From: Hippasteria phrygiana | Taxonomy: Eukaryota > Echinodermata > Asteroidea > Valvatida > Goniasteridae | DNA length: 64,000 bases | Reading direction: 5' to 3' | Assembly (NCBI GenBank): GCA_037893225.1 | Contig: JAZGUH010000370.1 | Span: 744,001-808,000, forward strand | Shown here: in pieces, positions 13,401-28,400 of the stretch | How the letters are laid out: every line of letters begins with the position of its first letter | Numbering within the stretch: the stretch's first letter is position 1 | Notes under the pieces: model-generated | What the model saw: the letters and a program-made list of their open reading frames with translations, nothing else | Database searches by the model: none | Told to the model about the DNA's origin: nothing | Program-made: the position numbers and the translations under genes

Positions 13401-16400
13401 GCATCGTGGCATTGGTTAGCTGGGATCCTCTGCTGGCTGTCGACAACAGTGGGGAGCCCATCATGCCGACGAGCAACAGTCGCTCGGGCGACCCCTTCGG
13501 CATCGGTTCGACGCCCGTGACGTACATTGCGCTTGATCTGGACAATAATCCGTCGCAGTGCATGTTTGACGTGATAGTTGTTGGTGAGTATTGCAACTTT
13601 GCTTGCGGTGGATGGTAGACATCTGTTGATTACATGACCGGATCTTACGAAATGAGTCTTAAGGTCATTTTTTTTGACTTGTTAGTTTTTGTACTTGCAT
13701 TGGATAGAGCATACTTGGCTCTTCATTCTGATATATTACTCAGTTTGACATCCTGATGAATATGGGCATTATGTGGGTGAAAACATTGAGAGTTCCTATT
13801 GATTTTCACAGTATAAAGTCACGTTTAAGGGACTGTAACTCAAAAGTAACTCGGGCGACTTGTGACTCATTTTGTTGGGTTATTATTATTCATTCTTTCT
13901 GGTAAATGAAACCAAGGATTCTTCAAAAGTGCCCTAGGCACTGTAGCTCGGAAGCCTGAAGAAACCTGTAAAGAGAAGACAATGAGAAGAAGTTACAGTT
14001 TTAGAGGTGGGAGGAAAACCCCAGAAGAATATTCTGGGGAAAACCCACGGAATCAGGTAGGGACTGAAAACCCAATCCACATGTGGACCAGGGCAGGAAT
14101 CGAACCCGGGCCATGGCAGTGAAAGGCGGGGACAGTAACCACTGCGCCAACCTGGTTGGGTCACATTGTCAAACAAACAAGGGAAATTGACCAGGTAATT
14201 TTAAATGAATTTGTCAAAGTGAACAAAGAAAACTGGCAGGAGCGGGATTTGAACCCGCCACCTCTGGAATACCGTACCGGTAGTCTACCAACTGAGCTAT
14301 CTTGCCCCTATGTTGGCGGTCTCCCAAATTGTCAGTGTCTTTGTTCAGGAGGCGCTTATCAGAAGTCATAAACCCAATTTGCCGTATAGCCAGGGATCAC
14401 GCCCCCAACTTTATGATACAACCTGGGAAGCGACATTGCAGGGACCACTCACTGAGGAAAGGACTTTTTAGCTTTACATCGTCAAAAAGTTTTTTATTCT
14501 AGTACTGGAACCATGGATGTCTACAAAGCAAAAATGCTTACCGCACTTAGCTCAGAAACCTAAATGTTTACCTTTGTTTACCAACAGACAAAGAAGTCCC
14601 AGTCTTCGCGAACTGCCCGTCTGATGTGGAAGCGATCGATGCGGACGGTGACAACATGACATTTGTCAACTGGACGGAACCGACGGCCTCCGACAACACC
14701 GGAATGGTCAACGCCTCTGCTCCATCCCAGATGCCTGGCCTGTTCCGAGTCGGGACGACTCCCGTCGTGTACTTGGCCACTGATCCCTACGGAAACGTGG
14801 GCAACTGCTCTTTCAACATCATTGTCTTTTGTGAGTATACATCCTTGAGGGGTCTGTGGTCAATTTTTAAAAATCTTTTCTTTATCCCTTTTTGATCTCT
14901 TTTTGATCCTTTTCTATCCCCTTTTGATCCTTGTTTGATCTTTTTTGTTCTTTTTTTGATGCCCTTTTTTTTAATCCTTTTTTATCCCTTTTTCATCCCG
15001 GTACAGCCGTGAATATGCTTATGATAGCCTGTCCGGCAGATTTCAGCCTTCCGACCGACCCCGGTTCAAACGGCACGACGGTCTCGTGGCCGCCCCCAAC
15101 GTACAACAGCACCTTGATGGCGTCCCTCGCGTCCACCCGAGCCAACAACAGCCGATTTGGGGTCGGCCCGACGGTGGTCGAGTACGCCATCACTGGCACG
15201 GATGGAAGAAACGCCAGCTGTGTCTTCTACGTCACGATTACAGGTGAGTTGTATCATTTATTTCTGGTACCGAAACGAAGGATTCTTGAAGAGTTTATCG
15301 CACTGTAGTTCCGAATCCAGAAGAAACCTTTAAAGAGAAGACGAAGACGTTTTCAGTTGTAGAGGTGGCGGAAAACTCAAGAATTACCTGGAGGAAAACT
15401 CGGAATTGGGCAGGGAATCAAAAAAACCAATCCACATGTTCGAGGTCGGATTCGAACCCGGGTCAAATCGGTGGAAGGCGAGGGTAGTACCACCAGGCCA
15501 ACCCATATATTTTATTTATGTGCTGTCTAAAAGCCATTTCATAGATACTGCCATCTTTGCTTGATACCATCTTTTGGGGAGCGGTGGGTTAGGGACAAGC
15601 AGCATGACGATGTATGCTCTCCAGCGAGATTAGTGGCATGCACGTGCAACGCGTTTGATGGCACGTCTCCATGCAGATCATGCATTGTCATGGCACATAC
15701 CCCCAAAAAGAAAAAGATAGTGGTATCGAGCTAAGATGGCGGCGTCCGCAAAACAGCTTCTGGCTTTCTTAGTTGGGTGGCGTAGTTGCAAGCCTTTATT
15801 TTGGACCAGTCATTTCAGTAATAGATGGTTTGTCGGAACAAGGTTTGAAATCTCCAACGACTTGCAACAAGGGAGTAGTGAATAGAGGAATTTTGCACTC
15901 TTTTGTTTTCGTCTTTGTAAAACGTCGAAAGCTCTAACCAGAAATGAGATGTTACAACAATCTGCGTAATACTTTGGAAAATGTTGAGCAAGAAATCCAA
16001 TACTCTTGTTTATATCCGGAACACGTGTGCGGCAAAAAGTGCATACTTGTACTCGGCTTTACGTCGGTTAAAAGCTTGGCCCAATAGAGGAATTTCACAT
16101 TAAGCCCCTTCTGTGCACTTCCGGGTTGAAAGCGAGAATGTCAGTGGCAAATAGAACGCTTTTCAGCACATTCATTCATGCATGAATTAAAGGCAGTCTA
16201 CATGATTGGTCATTGTTGCAACTTTCAGGAATGGACGGAATTGGGGGTTAGTATTTTATAGGAAATATCGTTCTACTGACCTGTTCAAATTTTCCTGCTA
16301 TAGTTAGTACAACTTTTCTGCTTACCATTATTAAGCAGCACTATGAAATTGGGCCCTTGACCAGTTCTTAAAGGCATGCGACTTGAAAGTAGCAATTGGT

Positions 16401-19400
16401 TCTTGGGTATGAGAGAGATTTCTGATTGGTTGGAATTTTTGGTTTCTTTTCGTCTCCAGACGAGGAGCGCCCGGTCTTGGATTGCACACCGTTCTTCGAC
16501 GGGTACACAACTCCAGGGCTAGGCACCGCCACCATGTTTTGGACGGCGCCGACGGCCCGAGACAATGTCGGCATCACGAATTTGACATCTAACTACGAAC
16601 CAGCTGATCTGATACCAATCGGTGTTACAAATGTGACATACATAGCGGTTGACGCAGCAGGCAACATGGACACCTGCAAGATTTCCCTTCAAGTCATAGG
16701 TATTAAAAGTAAATTTTTAAACAAGGTTCATTGTTTTGTAACGAGATGGAAAAAAAGATAATCATTCTTTCAAATGTTATTTTACTTGTCTGGCCAATAT
16801 GAAACATAATTTCAAGAAAACTTATAGATCTATGTACTATTCATGCTGTTTTTGCATTACAAACGTTTCTATTTTATTATTTTTTTTTAACCAATTACTA
16901 TTTTGCTAGTAAAATAAGTTACGTTTGAATGAAGCATCAACCCAGATTTAGTTTTTAAATAATTACTTTACAAATGTCTAATCATTTGTGGCCTGGCAAT
17001 AATTCAGCAACCAAGAAAATAAGCATTTTCGGAGGGTTATATAGGTCCAAATATAGAAAAATAATAAAACATGCAGTTTGAAAATTTGTTTGAGAAAAAA
17101 AATAATCTGTTCTACTTTTAATGCTCCTTTTTTAGACGAAGTAATTTGAAGAATGCATTATGTACTACAATTGGATGCCTCAAAGGCAAAGTCCATTTGA
17201 TGTCCATTCGATGTTCATTTGATGTTCATTTGATGCATTCGATGTTCATTCGATGTTCATTCGATGTTCATTCGATGTTCATTCGATGTTCATTCGATGT
17301 GATCCAGTGTATTTACTATTTATGCCAGTGTATCTTTATCTCAAGCCTGTAATTGGTGGTTCTTCCGCTGTTGGCTGTGGTTAATAAATAAATATTATTT
17401 TGCTTTGCACGTAGATAACGAGGATCCCGTGTTTGCGTTCTGCCCGTCCAACATGGAGTTCATCACGGATGTGAATGGCAGTATCATCGTGCCGGGCATC
17501 GGCTTGCCAAACGCCACCGATAACGCTGGCCCTCCGACGGTCACGAGCGACTACAACTTGACTGCGCTGGAGGTGGGAGCCACGACACTTCTGACCTTCA
17601 CTGCAATCGATGACTCCGACCGAGTTGCCACGTGCACGTTGAATATAACGGTCACTGGTGAGTGTTCTAACTCTTCGTCAAAACCCACCTCAGTGGGAAA
17701 ACGGATTTATTTCTGGTGCCGAAATCGAGGATTCCTCAAAAGCGCACTGCAGCTCGCAAACCCGAAGAAACCTCGTTTAGAGCTTAATGTTCAGATCATT
17801 CCCAAAGGCGAACAGTTAAATAACTGTACTTTTTCAAAGTGAACAAAGAAAGTGGCAGGAGCGGGATTCGAACCTGCGACCTCCGGGTTACCGTACCGGC
17901 GCTCTACCAACTGACCGTTCATATCAGGAACCGGTTCCAGATTATGGAATCGAGTACCCGTACAACTTTACATTATCGCATTGTAACTTCCCAGACAATG
18001 AAAAAAAGAAAAGGTTTTGAATGTTGTTTGTTGGAAATTTTCAAAATTAAAACCCGACTACATGGGAAACCAGCACAGATTTCACGTTTATGACGCTCAC
18101 GAAAATTGACAATAGAGGGATTTACCGGTCGTGGTTTTTCTAGTCAAGGCATGGATAAGAGCCTCGACGGGACATAATAGACCTTTATCATGGTACAGCC
18201 ATTTTGTTTTTCTCCTATTAAAATCAATGTAACCAAACCGAGGCTGGAAGGACCAATAGTCTGGCACCTTCATTCATTATTTGGAATCACTATGCATAAT
18301 TGCTAATGCATACAGGGAACAAGACAAAGATGGTCACAGCATGATAAAGGTCTATAGCATGCCTCATCCACCATAAATACAACTGTATAAAGCTTCTGTA
18401 TAGCCATCTTTTGTGATATGCCGGCGCATGCACGAGCCGGCACACGCAAAGGCGGAGAAGTGATCATGTTTACTTAAACGGGCATGAGATTTTTCAGACT
18501 TTTGTCTGCACTAAGACTTTTTGGATTATTTGACGAAAAATAAATTTACAGTTAGACATTAATTTACTTAGTTATGTGAGCATTTGATTTTTAAATTTTG
18601 CAAAGACCCTCCTTACATCCGATAGGCATCGCAATTTATTACCAAACAAGCGAAAACCAGAGTAATTATCACGTCATACTCTACGACACGCACAACAATT
18701 TCTTAATCCTGGGATTAAAAACTCAAAGATATAAACCATCTCCGGTTCCCTCAATGATTCATATACTCAACACCCAATCCTCATAGTTAAGCTAATGCAT
18801 GTACCCACCTCCATTCATTTTTATGTTTATTTGTGGGGTTTTTGTAACTGTTTGGTGTCGTTTTTAAATTTCTTATCCAAGCATCTTTTTAGTAATAATA
18901 TTAAAATGTTGCAATTATTTCATGATTTTTTATATTTTTTTATATTCTACTTTTGTAAGTCAAGTTGTGTAAGTCTCTGACATTTTACTTGGTGTTTTTA
19001 TCTGAATAAACCAGAAATTGAATTAAATATAACCTGCACTTGCAGAAAATATTTCAATTTTCAAATGTCGTTACATTCCACCCGTTATGTGGACCTGGGT
19101 CTCGTATTACAGTGAAACTGAGTAACATTGGGCATCATTGAGAAAGGTTAACTTTCTTAGAGTTCAGGCATTCTCCTGAAGACGGTCAGAGCATACCGAC
19201 CGGAACGTCTAGTTTTATACCTCTGTTTCTTTTCAGAAGCATTCTCTTAATTGGGAAAATATTTCCACATGGTGTTTCTGCAAACCTTTCATTTAGTGGA
19301 GTGCTGTGGCTTAGTGTACTGAACTCGAGATCTGTGATACTGCAGATTGTAGGTTCGAGACCGGCTGGGGTCATGCTGCTTGTGTCCTTGAGCAAGGCAC

Positions 19401-22400
19401 TTTGTCACAAGTTGCTTCTCTCCACCCAGGAGTAAATGGGTACCTGTGAGGGCAGTGATGGTTATGTGTTTGATTAGCCCGTGTGCGCTTAACTTGCAGC
19501 CGGGGCTGTATACTCCTCAGGGAGTTGAGAAGGCTTCAGGAATGATTAATGGGCCCGATGAGCAGGGGTAATAATATTGTAAGCGCTGTGATATAGTTTA
19601 ATATGTTGAGCGTTCTTAAATGCCGGTTATTATTATTTATTAGTATCTCTGCCATGTAAAGCCTCAAATCGGACTCGTATTACAGTACTGACCGCCTTTT
19701 TTGTCCGCTATGACCAGATACTACTCCGCCGGTCATATCTGACTGCCCCGTGGACGTCGTCGTCCCCACTGACCAAGGTGTGTCCACTGCCCAGGTGAGC
19801 TGGACCGAGCCGACCGCAGTGGACAACGGTCAGCTCGGCAACTTCCAGCCGGACATTCCTCTAGGTAGCACATTTCAACTAGGCACAACGGAAGTCATCT
19901 ACACGGCTCTGGACGCGGCTGGGTTGACGGCCGAATGCCGGTTTAACGTCACCGTCGAAGGTGAGATCTTTGTGATGTGCTTCCTTGAAACAAGCAGATA
20001 AAGTCGCTCCGCAGCTGTCAAAGTTTGAAGCAGAAATAACCATTTTCGCACTGAAAAGTTGATTTTGGCAAAGTTGAACAGGCACCAATCTTTTCGTAGA
20101 CAACACAAACGTAATATTTACTGACAAATGTGGGGGGAAAAATAAAGGTAGTGTACACGATTGGTAATCCAATTATTTTTTTTACTGAATTATTACGAAA
20201 TAACTTACTAGACTGTAAGTTAATAGTAGTCTCATTCACTCCTGTGAAATGATGGCACCAGGTGTGCTGTCGTTGTCAAAAAAACTGGAAATTATGCTTG
20301 CATTCCGGGCACGTCACGCATCCAGGTAGCCACGCGCGCCTTGACTAAAGACTATCATCCAACAACGCAAAACTTTGAACAGGTCAGTGGAACGATATTT
20401 CCTATAAAATACTAACCCCCAAATCCACTCATTTCTTAAAATTGCAACAATGACCAATCATGTACACTACCTTTAACATCTGACAATTAGACTGGTGCCA
20501 CACACAGTACAGCCTGTATATGCAGCCAAACCGCTAAAGACCAAGGGTACCACTCTGAATTTTTCCAATTTCCCAATAGTCCAACTTTTCTGAACCAAAC
20601 TGGCGTCCCTGAAATGTCAATGATTCCCAGACAAAGCGGGCATTTTTATTGGATAATCGTGTCCATCATTTTCTAATGTCAAATGATCATTCCAATCATA
20701 GCAATTTTAGGAGCAATGTGTCCCTTAAACTCGACTTTTTTATCCCCACATACAGATCGAGAAAGCCCAGTCATTTCAAATTGTCCTACAAATGTCGTCG
20801 GTGGGAGTACCCCGGGAGCGAGTAACGGCAGCGTGTTCTGGCTGGCGCCGTCCGCGCGAGACAACGTCAACGTGGCAAGCTTCGACTCGAACTTTGCTCC
20901 TAACGACGTGCTGCCGCTGGGAGCGACGGAAGTGGTGTATATCGCTGCGGACCAAGCGGGCAACGAGGCTAATTGTACATTTGAGGCCATCGTTTCAGGT
21001 AAAGCATTCCTTTAAAGTTTCGTCTACAACTCTGTGCACTGAAATACGAATGCATGAACCCTGCACATTGAAGGTGTTAAAATATCGTGTCTTGTTTTGT
21101 GCTGTGCTGTGTGGTATAGACGAATTTCACATTAGCTCCGTCTGTGCACTTCCTGGTTGAAAGCGAGGCTCTCGGTACTAAGCAAACGGTGCTATTCAAC
21201 AAATCCATTCATGCAATTCATTCGGCAAATTCATTCTCGATCGACATGTTTAGCTATTTCACAGAACGGCGATTGTCAAAACTGCACTTTTTGGACGACT
21301 CGATCGGTGACATTTCAGAATTCAAGATTTTGCCATGTATAAATTGCTAACATAGTCTCGCTTTTAAGCCTGGAATTGCACAGACCGGTGCTATTTTCGT
21401 CTCTTTTGATCTGTGTGAAATTCATCTATGGTATGCATGGTTGACCCTAACCCCTTCAGTGCATGCAAAATTGGGGGATTTGGGACTGTCGGGGTGAAAA
21501 TTAAGTTTCATTTTCTCAACAAGGAATCCTTTTCTGATACCTGTAGACTCCGAGAGCCCCACGTTCACGTTCTGCCCCGCAAGTCTGGCGATTCCCACCG
21601 GTGTAAACGGCACCTATGTCACACCCTCTTGGGAAATGCCGAACGCAACGGACAACGCGGGACCGCCGATGGTAACCAGTGATTACTACGGACAACCGCT
21701 GATGGTGGGCACCGTCACAACGATAACGTACACCGCGTTGGATGGATTCAATAACATGGCGACATGCATGTTCAACGTGACGGTCACGGGTGAGTTAATC
21801 GTGAACATCAAGTACTTTCAATTAGTGACTCACTTTTTTAGTATTGCAGTCGAGGCTGGATCACAGTACAAAGCTGTCCAAACGTTTTTTGAAAAAAAAA
21901 TGTTGCTTCAGAAGACGATGATCTCTTTAAATTTGCTGGTACCCGCTATGCTTTTGCACGCATACGATGAAATGTTTCTCCCGAAAGAAAAATTGTCAAA
22001 TCTTGATGTGCACATGCGCAGTTGGAATACCGAACTGGCTTTTTGATACGCGAGTACATATGAAACACTGACCTCGTGGCCTAGTGTACCGGACTCAAGA
22101 TCTTGGTGATACTGCAGATTGTAGGTTCGAGACCGGCGGGGGGGTCATGGTGCTTGTGTCCTTGAGCAAGACACTTTGTCACAAGTTGCTTCTCTCCATC
22201 CAGGATTAAAATGGGCACCTGTGAGGGCAGTGATGGTTATGTGTTTGATTAGCCCATGTGCGCGTAACTTGCAGGATGATTGAGATTGCTATTAAATTAT
22301 TCTGGTTAGGTATTTTGTAATAATTCAGTAAAAAAAAATTGTTGGAGGATTACCAATCGTGTACACTACTTTTTTTAAGGGGGTTATTGACTAATAGTCA

Positions 22401-25400
22401 TTAAAGTACTATATGACTTTTCCGTATATTGTTGGGACTGTTATGTGTGGTGCTTTCCAATAACGTACAAGAAAACAATCGCATGCTTACTTAATCGGGA
22501 CTTGAACACACCTTAACCTTTCAATTTTGTGTGTTCCTGTAGACGGAACGGCTCCAGAGATTACGAACTGCCCGTCCAACGTGTCCGTCCCCACCGAACC
22601 CAGCTTGGCAGTGGGCCAAGCCAACTGGACCGAGCCGACGGCCACGGACAATGTCGGAGTGGTCAGTTTGGTCTCCAACTTCAACTCCAGTGACCTGTTT
22701 GATATCGGGACCACCGTGGTGACTTACGTCGCTACGGACGGTCAAGACTTGACCGCCGTCTGTCAGTTTAACGTCACCGTGAAAGGTGAGTTGAATAATT
22801 TAACTCTACCCACATGTATGTATTGCCATAAGTCAAATGTCACAAGACACATTCACCTTTTTCATGGTTTTTTTTTTTTTTTTTTTTTTTAGAACTGTTT
22901 AACAGTTGGTAATATTGACAATCACAGACTGTCATTGGATTGCTGCTTTAATAAGCTTTAATTTGATATATGTGATGCGATCAAGCAAAATCAGTCTGAA
23001 GTAGGCCCTGGTCAATTTTGGGATTTCTACATATTCATTTGTAGCGTACTTCGAGCTCCATATTAGTGAAAACCCCAGGTGAATACGACCTTAGGTTAAA
23101 AAGTTACAAATATTTGAACACTGAGAAATTCAAGTTTAAAGTTAGTTACTTTTACTTAAGTCATTTTTAGCATGTTTGTAATACGTGTCATATTTTCATG
23201 TGAAAGAAGAATGTTTTTCCCTTGTGATTTTTCCACTACGAATGTATTTTTGCCCATATCTCAAAACAAGGATTGCCGAGTTCTGACCGATTTTGCTTGA
23301 TCGCATTACATATCATTGGCCCATGGTAGGTGCTATGGTTGCCGAGCTACTTTAAAAACATTAAAAATTTCATTACGAGCTTGTAAATTAAATTTTCTAA
23401 TTAGCTGTATACCCAAATAAGGTTGTAAAGTGTTTTGCAAGTGATAAACAGTAAAAATATGATGAAAAATTGAAATACCCTAATTGTAGGAAAGTACCTT
23501 CTCCTTCCTCCTGATCCCTCGTAACTTCACCCCCTTGGTAACCCCCCACCCCACCCTCCTCAGATATTGAAGTCCCAGTCCTGACGGGCTGCCCAGGCAA
23601 CCTCTTTGGCTCGACTCAGACTGGCCGGCCAAACAGCACGGTGTTTTGGCCCTCTCCGTCGGCCAGCGATAACTCCATGGCCAGCGTGGCCTTCGGGTCG
23701 AACTACCAACCCAGTGACCCTTTCCCCATTGGGGGGACGACCGTCACCTACGTCGCAACGGACGACAGCGGGAACTCGGTCAACTGCTCGTTTGTGGTGA
23801 CCGTCACAGGTAAAAACACATTTGCGATGTGATCAGATGGTGAAATTTGTCATTCTTGTGTTATATTAACCCCTTGCGTACGGATGAAGCCATATGGCGT
23901 CAAAGAAGAAAGTGCCACCAGGCCGGATGACGCCATTGGCCGCCGTTTGTGCAGTTTCAATCCATTGTTGGATTATTGTTTGTCATGCTTGACTGCACAA
24001 ACACATTGTAGCGGTTTGATTTGGCTGCCAGAACCGCTGCAACACCCCGACGTCTCCCGTAAAATACCGTGCCCAAGGGGTTAATGAAGGCTCTGTTTTC
24101 AAAACTGTTTTATTCATGATTCTAGGATGTCTGTTACTTGAGTTATGCTGTCAGGAATTCAAGAAACCCAGCTGACTTCATTGTGAGAAATCATGCTTTA
24201 AACTTCTGCGTAACTCATTGAGTGTGGGAAAAAAGTGACCGGAAGATTGCAGATTGTTACATTTAAAATGATGGAATTTTTAGTTCATATTTTCAGGAAT
24301 GATAATTTTGATATTAATAATTTAATTGGTAGCGGAAGCTCAAATTGTCTTTAAAAAAAATCTAGGGGACTGTGGTGGCATTATCTACAATGCAGGTTCG
24401 GTGACATGTGAAGTGTTTCCCCCAGATTACATCATATTTTTTTAATTGAAATCCCCAATACAAGGCTAAAAAGCATAAAGGGTTAATACGATCAGAGGTG
24501 GTGGGGTTGGCGACAAATTGCCGTTCATATTTTTCGTGAAAATCCACATCGGTGCATCGATGCAGCAAGTGTGTACAGTGAGCTCTCTGAAGCTTTTTTG
24601 GTGTAAATTTCATTTTCGCAAGCGTCGTGTTTTATTTTTTCCATGTTGGTTTTGAAAATTTTGAAAATTCCCCGCAAATGACATTCAGAAACTTTCTTTT
24701 TCATTGTCTGAGAAATTACTAAGAAATATGTTAATTCGGTTTACGGGTACTCGCTTCCATAATCTGGAACCGGTTCCCGACATTAACGGTCGGGTCATCG
24801 GGTGCCCGGCTCGGATGCACAGCCCTACTCGGAGGTCATCAATTTGCACAGAACTACTTTAGCTGCAGGTGGTTGCCATGGTAACGGAATACTTTTTTCT
24901 TTTCTTTTTCGAAGACTTTGAGGTCCCTGTATTCACCGTCTGCCCGACCAATCTGATTCTGAACCTTGAGAACGTCGGCGACGTGTCCGTCGTTCCGTCA
25001 TGGGAAACCCCCGTTGCTACGGACAACTCGGGCGTCGTCAACATTACCACCAACTACACCGGCGGGGCGCTCAATGTGAACACGACCACTGTGGTGACCT
25101 ATACAGCGGTCGACCTCTCTGGTAACCCGGCGACCTGCATCTTCAGCGTTGCCATAGCGAGTAAGTATGGTACCATTTAACATGAATCTAGTGACATTTT
25201 AGAGAAGACTTGATACGTATTTCCCGCCATGCAAAATTGCGTTTCTGGAAAAAATTTGAGCTTTTATTACATTTCTTTACCTGGGGTTTGCCCAAACAGT
25301 TTAAAACTGGTTTCCATTGGGGCCCTCCATACATTTTAAATTAAAAATGAATACTTAATATACAAAAATGAATATTTATTCGTACAAAAATATTTACACA

Positions 25401-28400
25401 AATGCACCAATATTGACACAAATGAATCTATACATATATCTATTGTATACAGTTGAATGTTCAGCTTTCCAGTATATGGTTATCACTAATTTTACGGGAT
25501 GGGTGAAAAACTCACAAAAACAACTTTTTTTTGGGGGGGGGGGGGGACGAGGGGAAATTCCCATCCAGTTCCACATTACAAATTTTACGGGATGGGTGAA
25601 AAACTCACAAGAACAACTTTTTTTTGGGGGGGGGGACGAGGGGAAATTCCCATCCAGTTCCACATTACCGTGGCAACTAAATTATAAGTTTGTAGATCGG
25701 TGCAAATGACAGAAATATCACTTATGTATGGTTTTATGTAGCTCCGATTTAAATGTAGCTAAGGAGTTCATGGTTCTCAATTGTTCAGGCAGATTATTCC
25801 ATATACCGGCACGACTCGCAGCGAAACTTGTGGCGTAGCATTATTTTTCAACGAAAGGAACTTTCAGTGCCATGTGGATTGATTGCCTTTAATTAGCTCA
25901 ATCTTTTTTGAAACTCGTATTAACGTTCCTTTATTAATTGTGCAGGTGCTGTTGCCCCCAAAATCGCAATATGTCCGTCCAGTTTCACTATCAATGCTAC
26001 CCAAGGTCTGGACACGGGCGTGGCTAGCTGGACGGCACCCACGGCCTCCGACGACCAAGAGGTGGTCAGCTTTACGGCCAGTCTGACCTCCCCGGCAACG
26101 CTGACCGTCGGGGTGACGGTGGTCAACTACACGGCGGTGGATAACCAGGGTTTGGTGACGGTCTGCGAGTTCACCATCACTGTGGCAGGTTTGTGTTGCG
26201 TCATGGTTCAACTTCTGTTAGCGTTTTCGGGAACCTATTATAAAAAAAACTGAATCATAAATTTGGGCATTATCCCTGGCTGAATGGCAATATGGGTTTA
26301 TGACTCCGGTCTATCGCCACCGAACAAAGACACTGACAATTTGAGAGACCGCCAACATAGGGCAAGATAGCTCAGTTAGTAGAGCGCCGGTACGGTATTC
26401 AGGACAAGGGCGGATCAAGAACACAATTTTTTGGGGGGGCCAAAAAAATTTTAGGCCGTTTTTTTTTTTTTTTTTTTGGGGGGGGGGGCTCCATGGCCCC
26501 CTTTGGCCCCCCCCTGTATCCGCCCTTGACTCAGGAGGTCGCAGGTTTGAATCCTGCTCCTGCCAGTTTTCTTTGTTCATTCAAATTTACCTCGTCCTTT
26601 TCCCTTGTGATTTTTTATTTATTTATTTATTTATCATTTTTACATTTTTTTTTACTCCACATCTCGTATCTACAAGAAAGTCTCTCTAGTTGTACTGCTC
26701 ACCTGGCATCTAAAATGGTATTTTATTTCCCGCTTTTTGACGGAGCGAGGTTAAAAATAATGAAATAGAATTTGCCTCTTTCTTTGAATCCCATCCCACA
26801 CAGATGTGGAAGACCCAGTCATCACTAGGTGTCCAACTACCACGGTAGCGACCTTAACTCTGGGTGCCGGTGTTGCAAATCCATTCTGGATCGCCCCGAC
26901 GGCTTCGGACAACGTCGCCGTGGTCTCGTTCCTATCCACGGCCAATCCTCTGGACAACATGCCGGCTGGGACCAACCCGGTGACGTACACGGCCCTGGAT
27001 GCTGCTGGAAATATGGCGGTGTGCAGTTTTGACGTCGTCATTTTTGGTGAGAAGTTAGGCTTTATTTTTAAAAAAATAATAATTTTTTTATTTATACTGT
27101 ATGAGCGCCTTCGATTACCTTTCCCGAGCTTACTCGCGCTGGCGCGACACCGTTCGATTTATGTTTGACGTCATCATTCGTGCTTACTCGCGCCAGGCCC
27201 GAGTGAGCGACCCGCAGAGCCGGTTACTTCGGGAAGTATCCCACAGTGCACTGCAACATCTGCAGTAGCACAACGCACTCGGCGTTATTTTCAAAGCGTG
27301 GTACTTTTGCACACCGGACGGCGTCATAAAAAGACATCAACCTCAATGCACCGAAGTATAATCTCTGTAATCACGGTTACCTTCCATCAAAACTAGGTCA
27401 AGCATCGTCAGCTTTCTCCGTCTTTCTTCTAAAAAGATCCATGATTTCGCTCATTTCGCCCGTGAATAATTTAATTTTTGTACGTCGCAATGTGTCAAAG
27501 TTCACATAACTTCCCCAGAGTTTGCACGAAACCGTTCATTTATTTTGCTCTACTGCGCATGTCCGACATCGCACGCAGTGCAAGCGCGAGTAAGCTCGGG
27601 GAAGGTAATCGAACGCGCTATTTGTGGGTTACCAGCCAAAATGCTGTTGGTGGGTTACCAGCCAAGATACTGTTTGTGGGTTGTCCACTGTCAGATTTTG
27701 CTTAGAAAGTATTTAGAGTACCATAATTTGAGCACAAGTAGGCCTACCGACAGTTGAGTGCGAGTATCAAACTTTTAATACGAGTACCTAAATTTTGAGT
27801 GTGAATATCGTTTAGTACTGAACTGAGTTTGAGTATCAAAACATGTACTGAAATTTGTGTACAAATACCAACATTTGAGTCTGAGAACTTTGCGGTATGA
27901 GTACGAGTACCTTTTTAAGGGCGGCATTTATTTGCTTTGCTGTAATTTTCATAAATGAATGGATTTGGGGGTTAGTATTTTGTAGCCAAAAATGCTGTTC
28001 TTAAATAGTCTGGTTCCCTGACACTACTTCAGACAAAACGGAGCAATTTATAGATGTCGGGGGACAGTTTTTACCAAAAATAGTCGGCCGACCATCGCTG
28101 GAAATTGATAGAAAAATTCCACTTTTTTTAAATGACAGCACGCCAGGTGCCATTATTTCACAGGATGCTTGAGACTATTATTTACTATAAAGTTACGGTA
28201 TTTCATAACAATTCAGTAGTTTTGTTTTACGATGTTTCCAAATGTTGTATAATTATTACCTTTTAAATCAGTACTCGAGTAGTACTCGAGAACGAATACT
28301 ATAACACAGGTCTTTTCTATTCTCTCCGTATGTAGATAACGAGGCGCCGGTCTTCACTTTCTGTCCGTCAGCTCTGGACTTTGCCACGTCGTCCAACGGC

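Noticed and set aside
25368..25709. 113-codon open frame
   Set aside because: Created by a 90-bp tandem duplication with poly-G tracts in an intron; no known motif.
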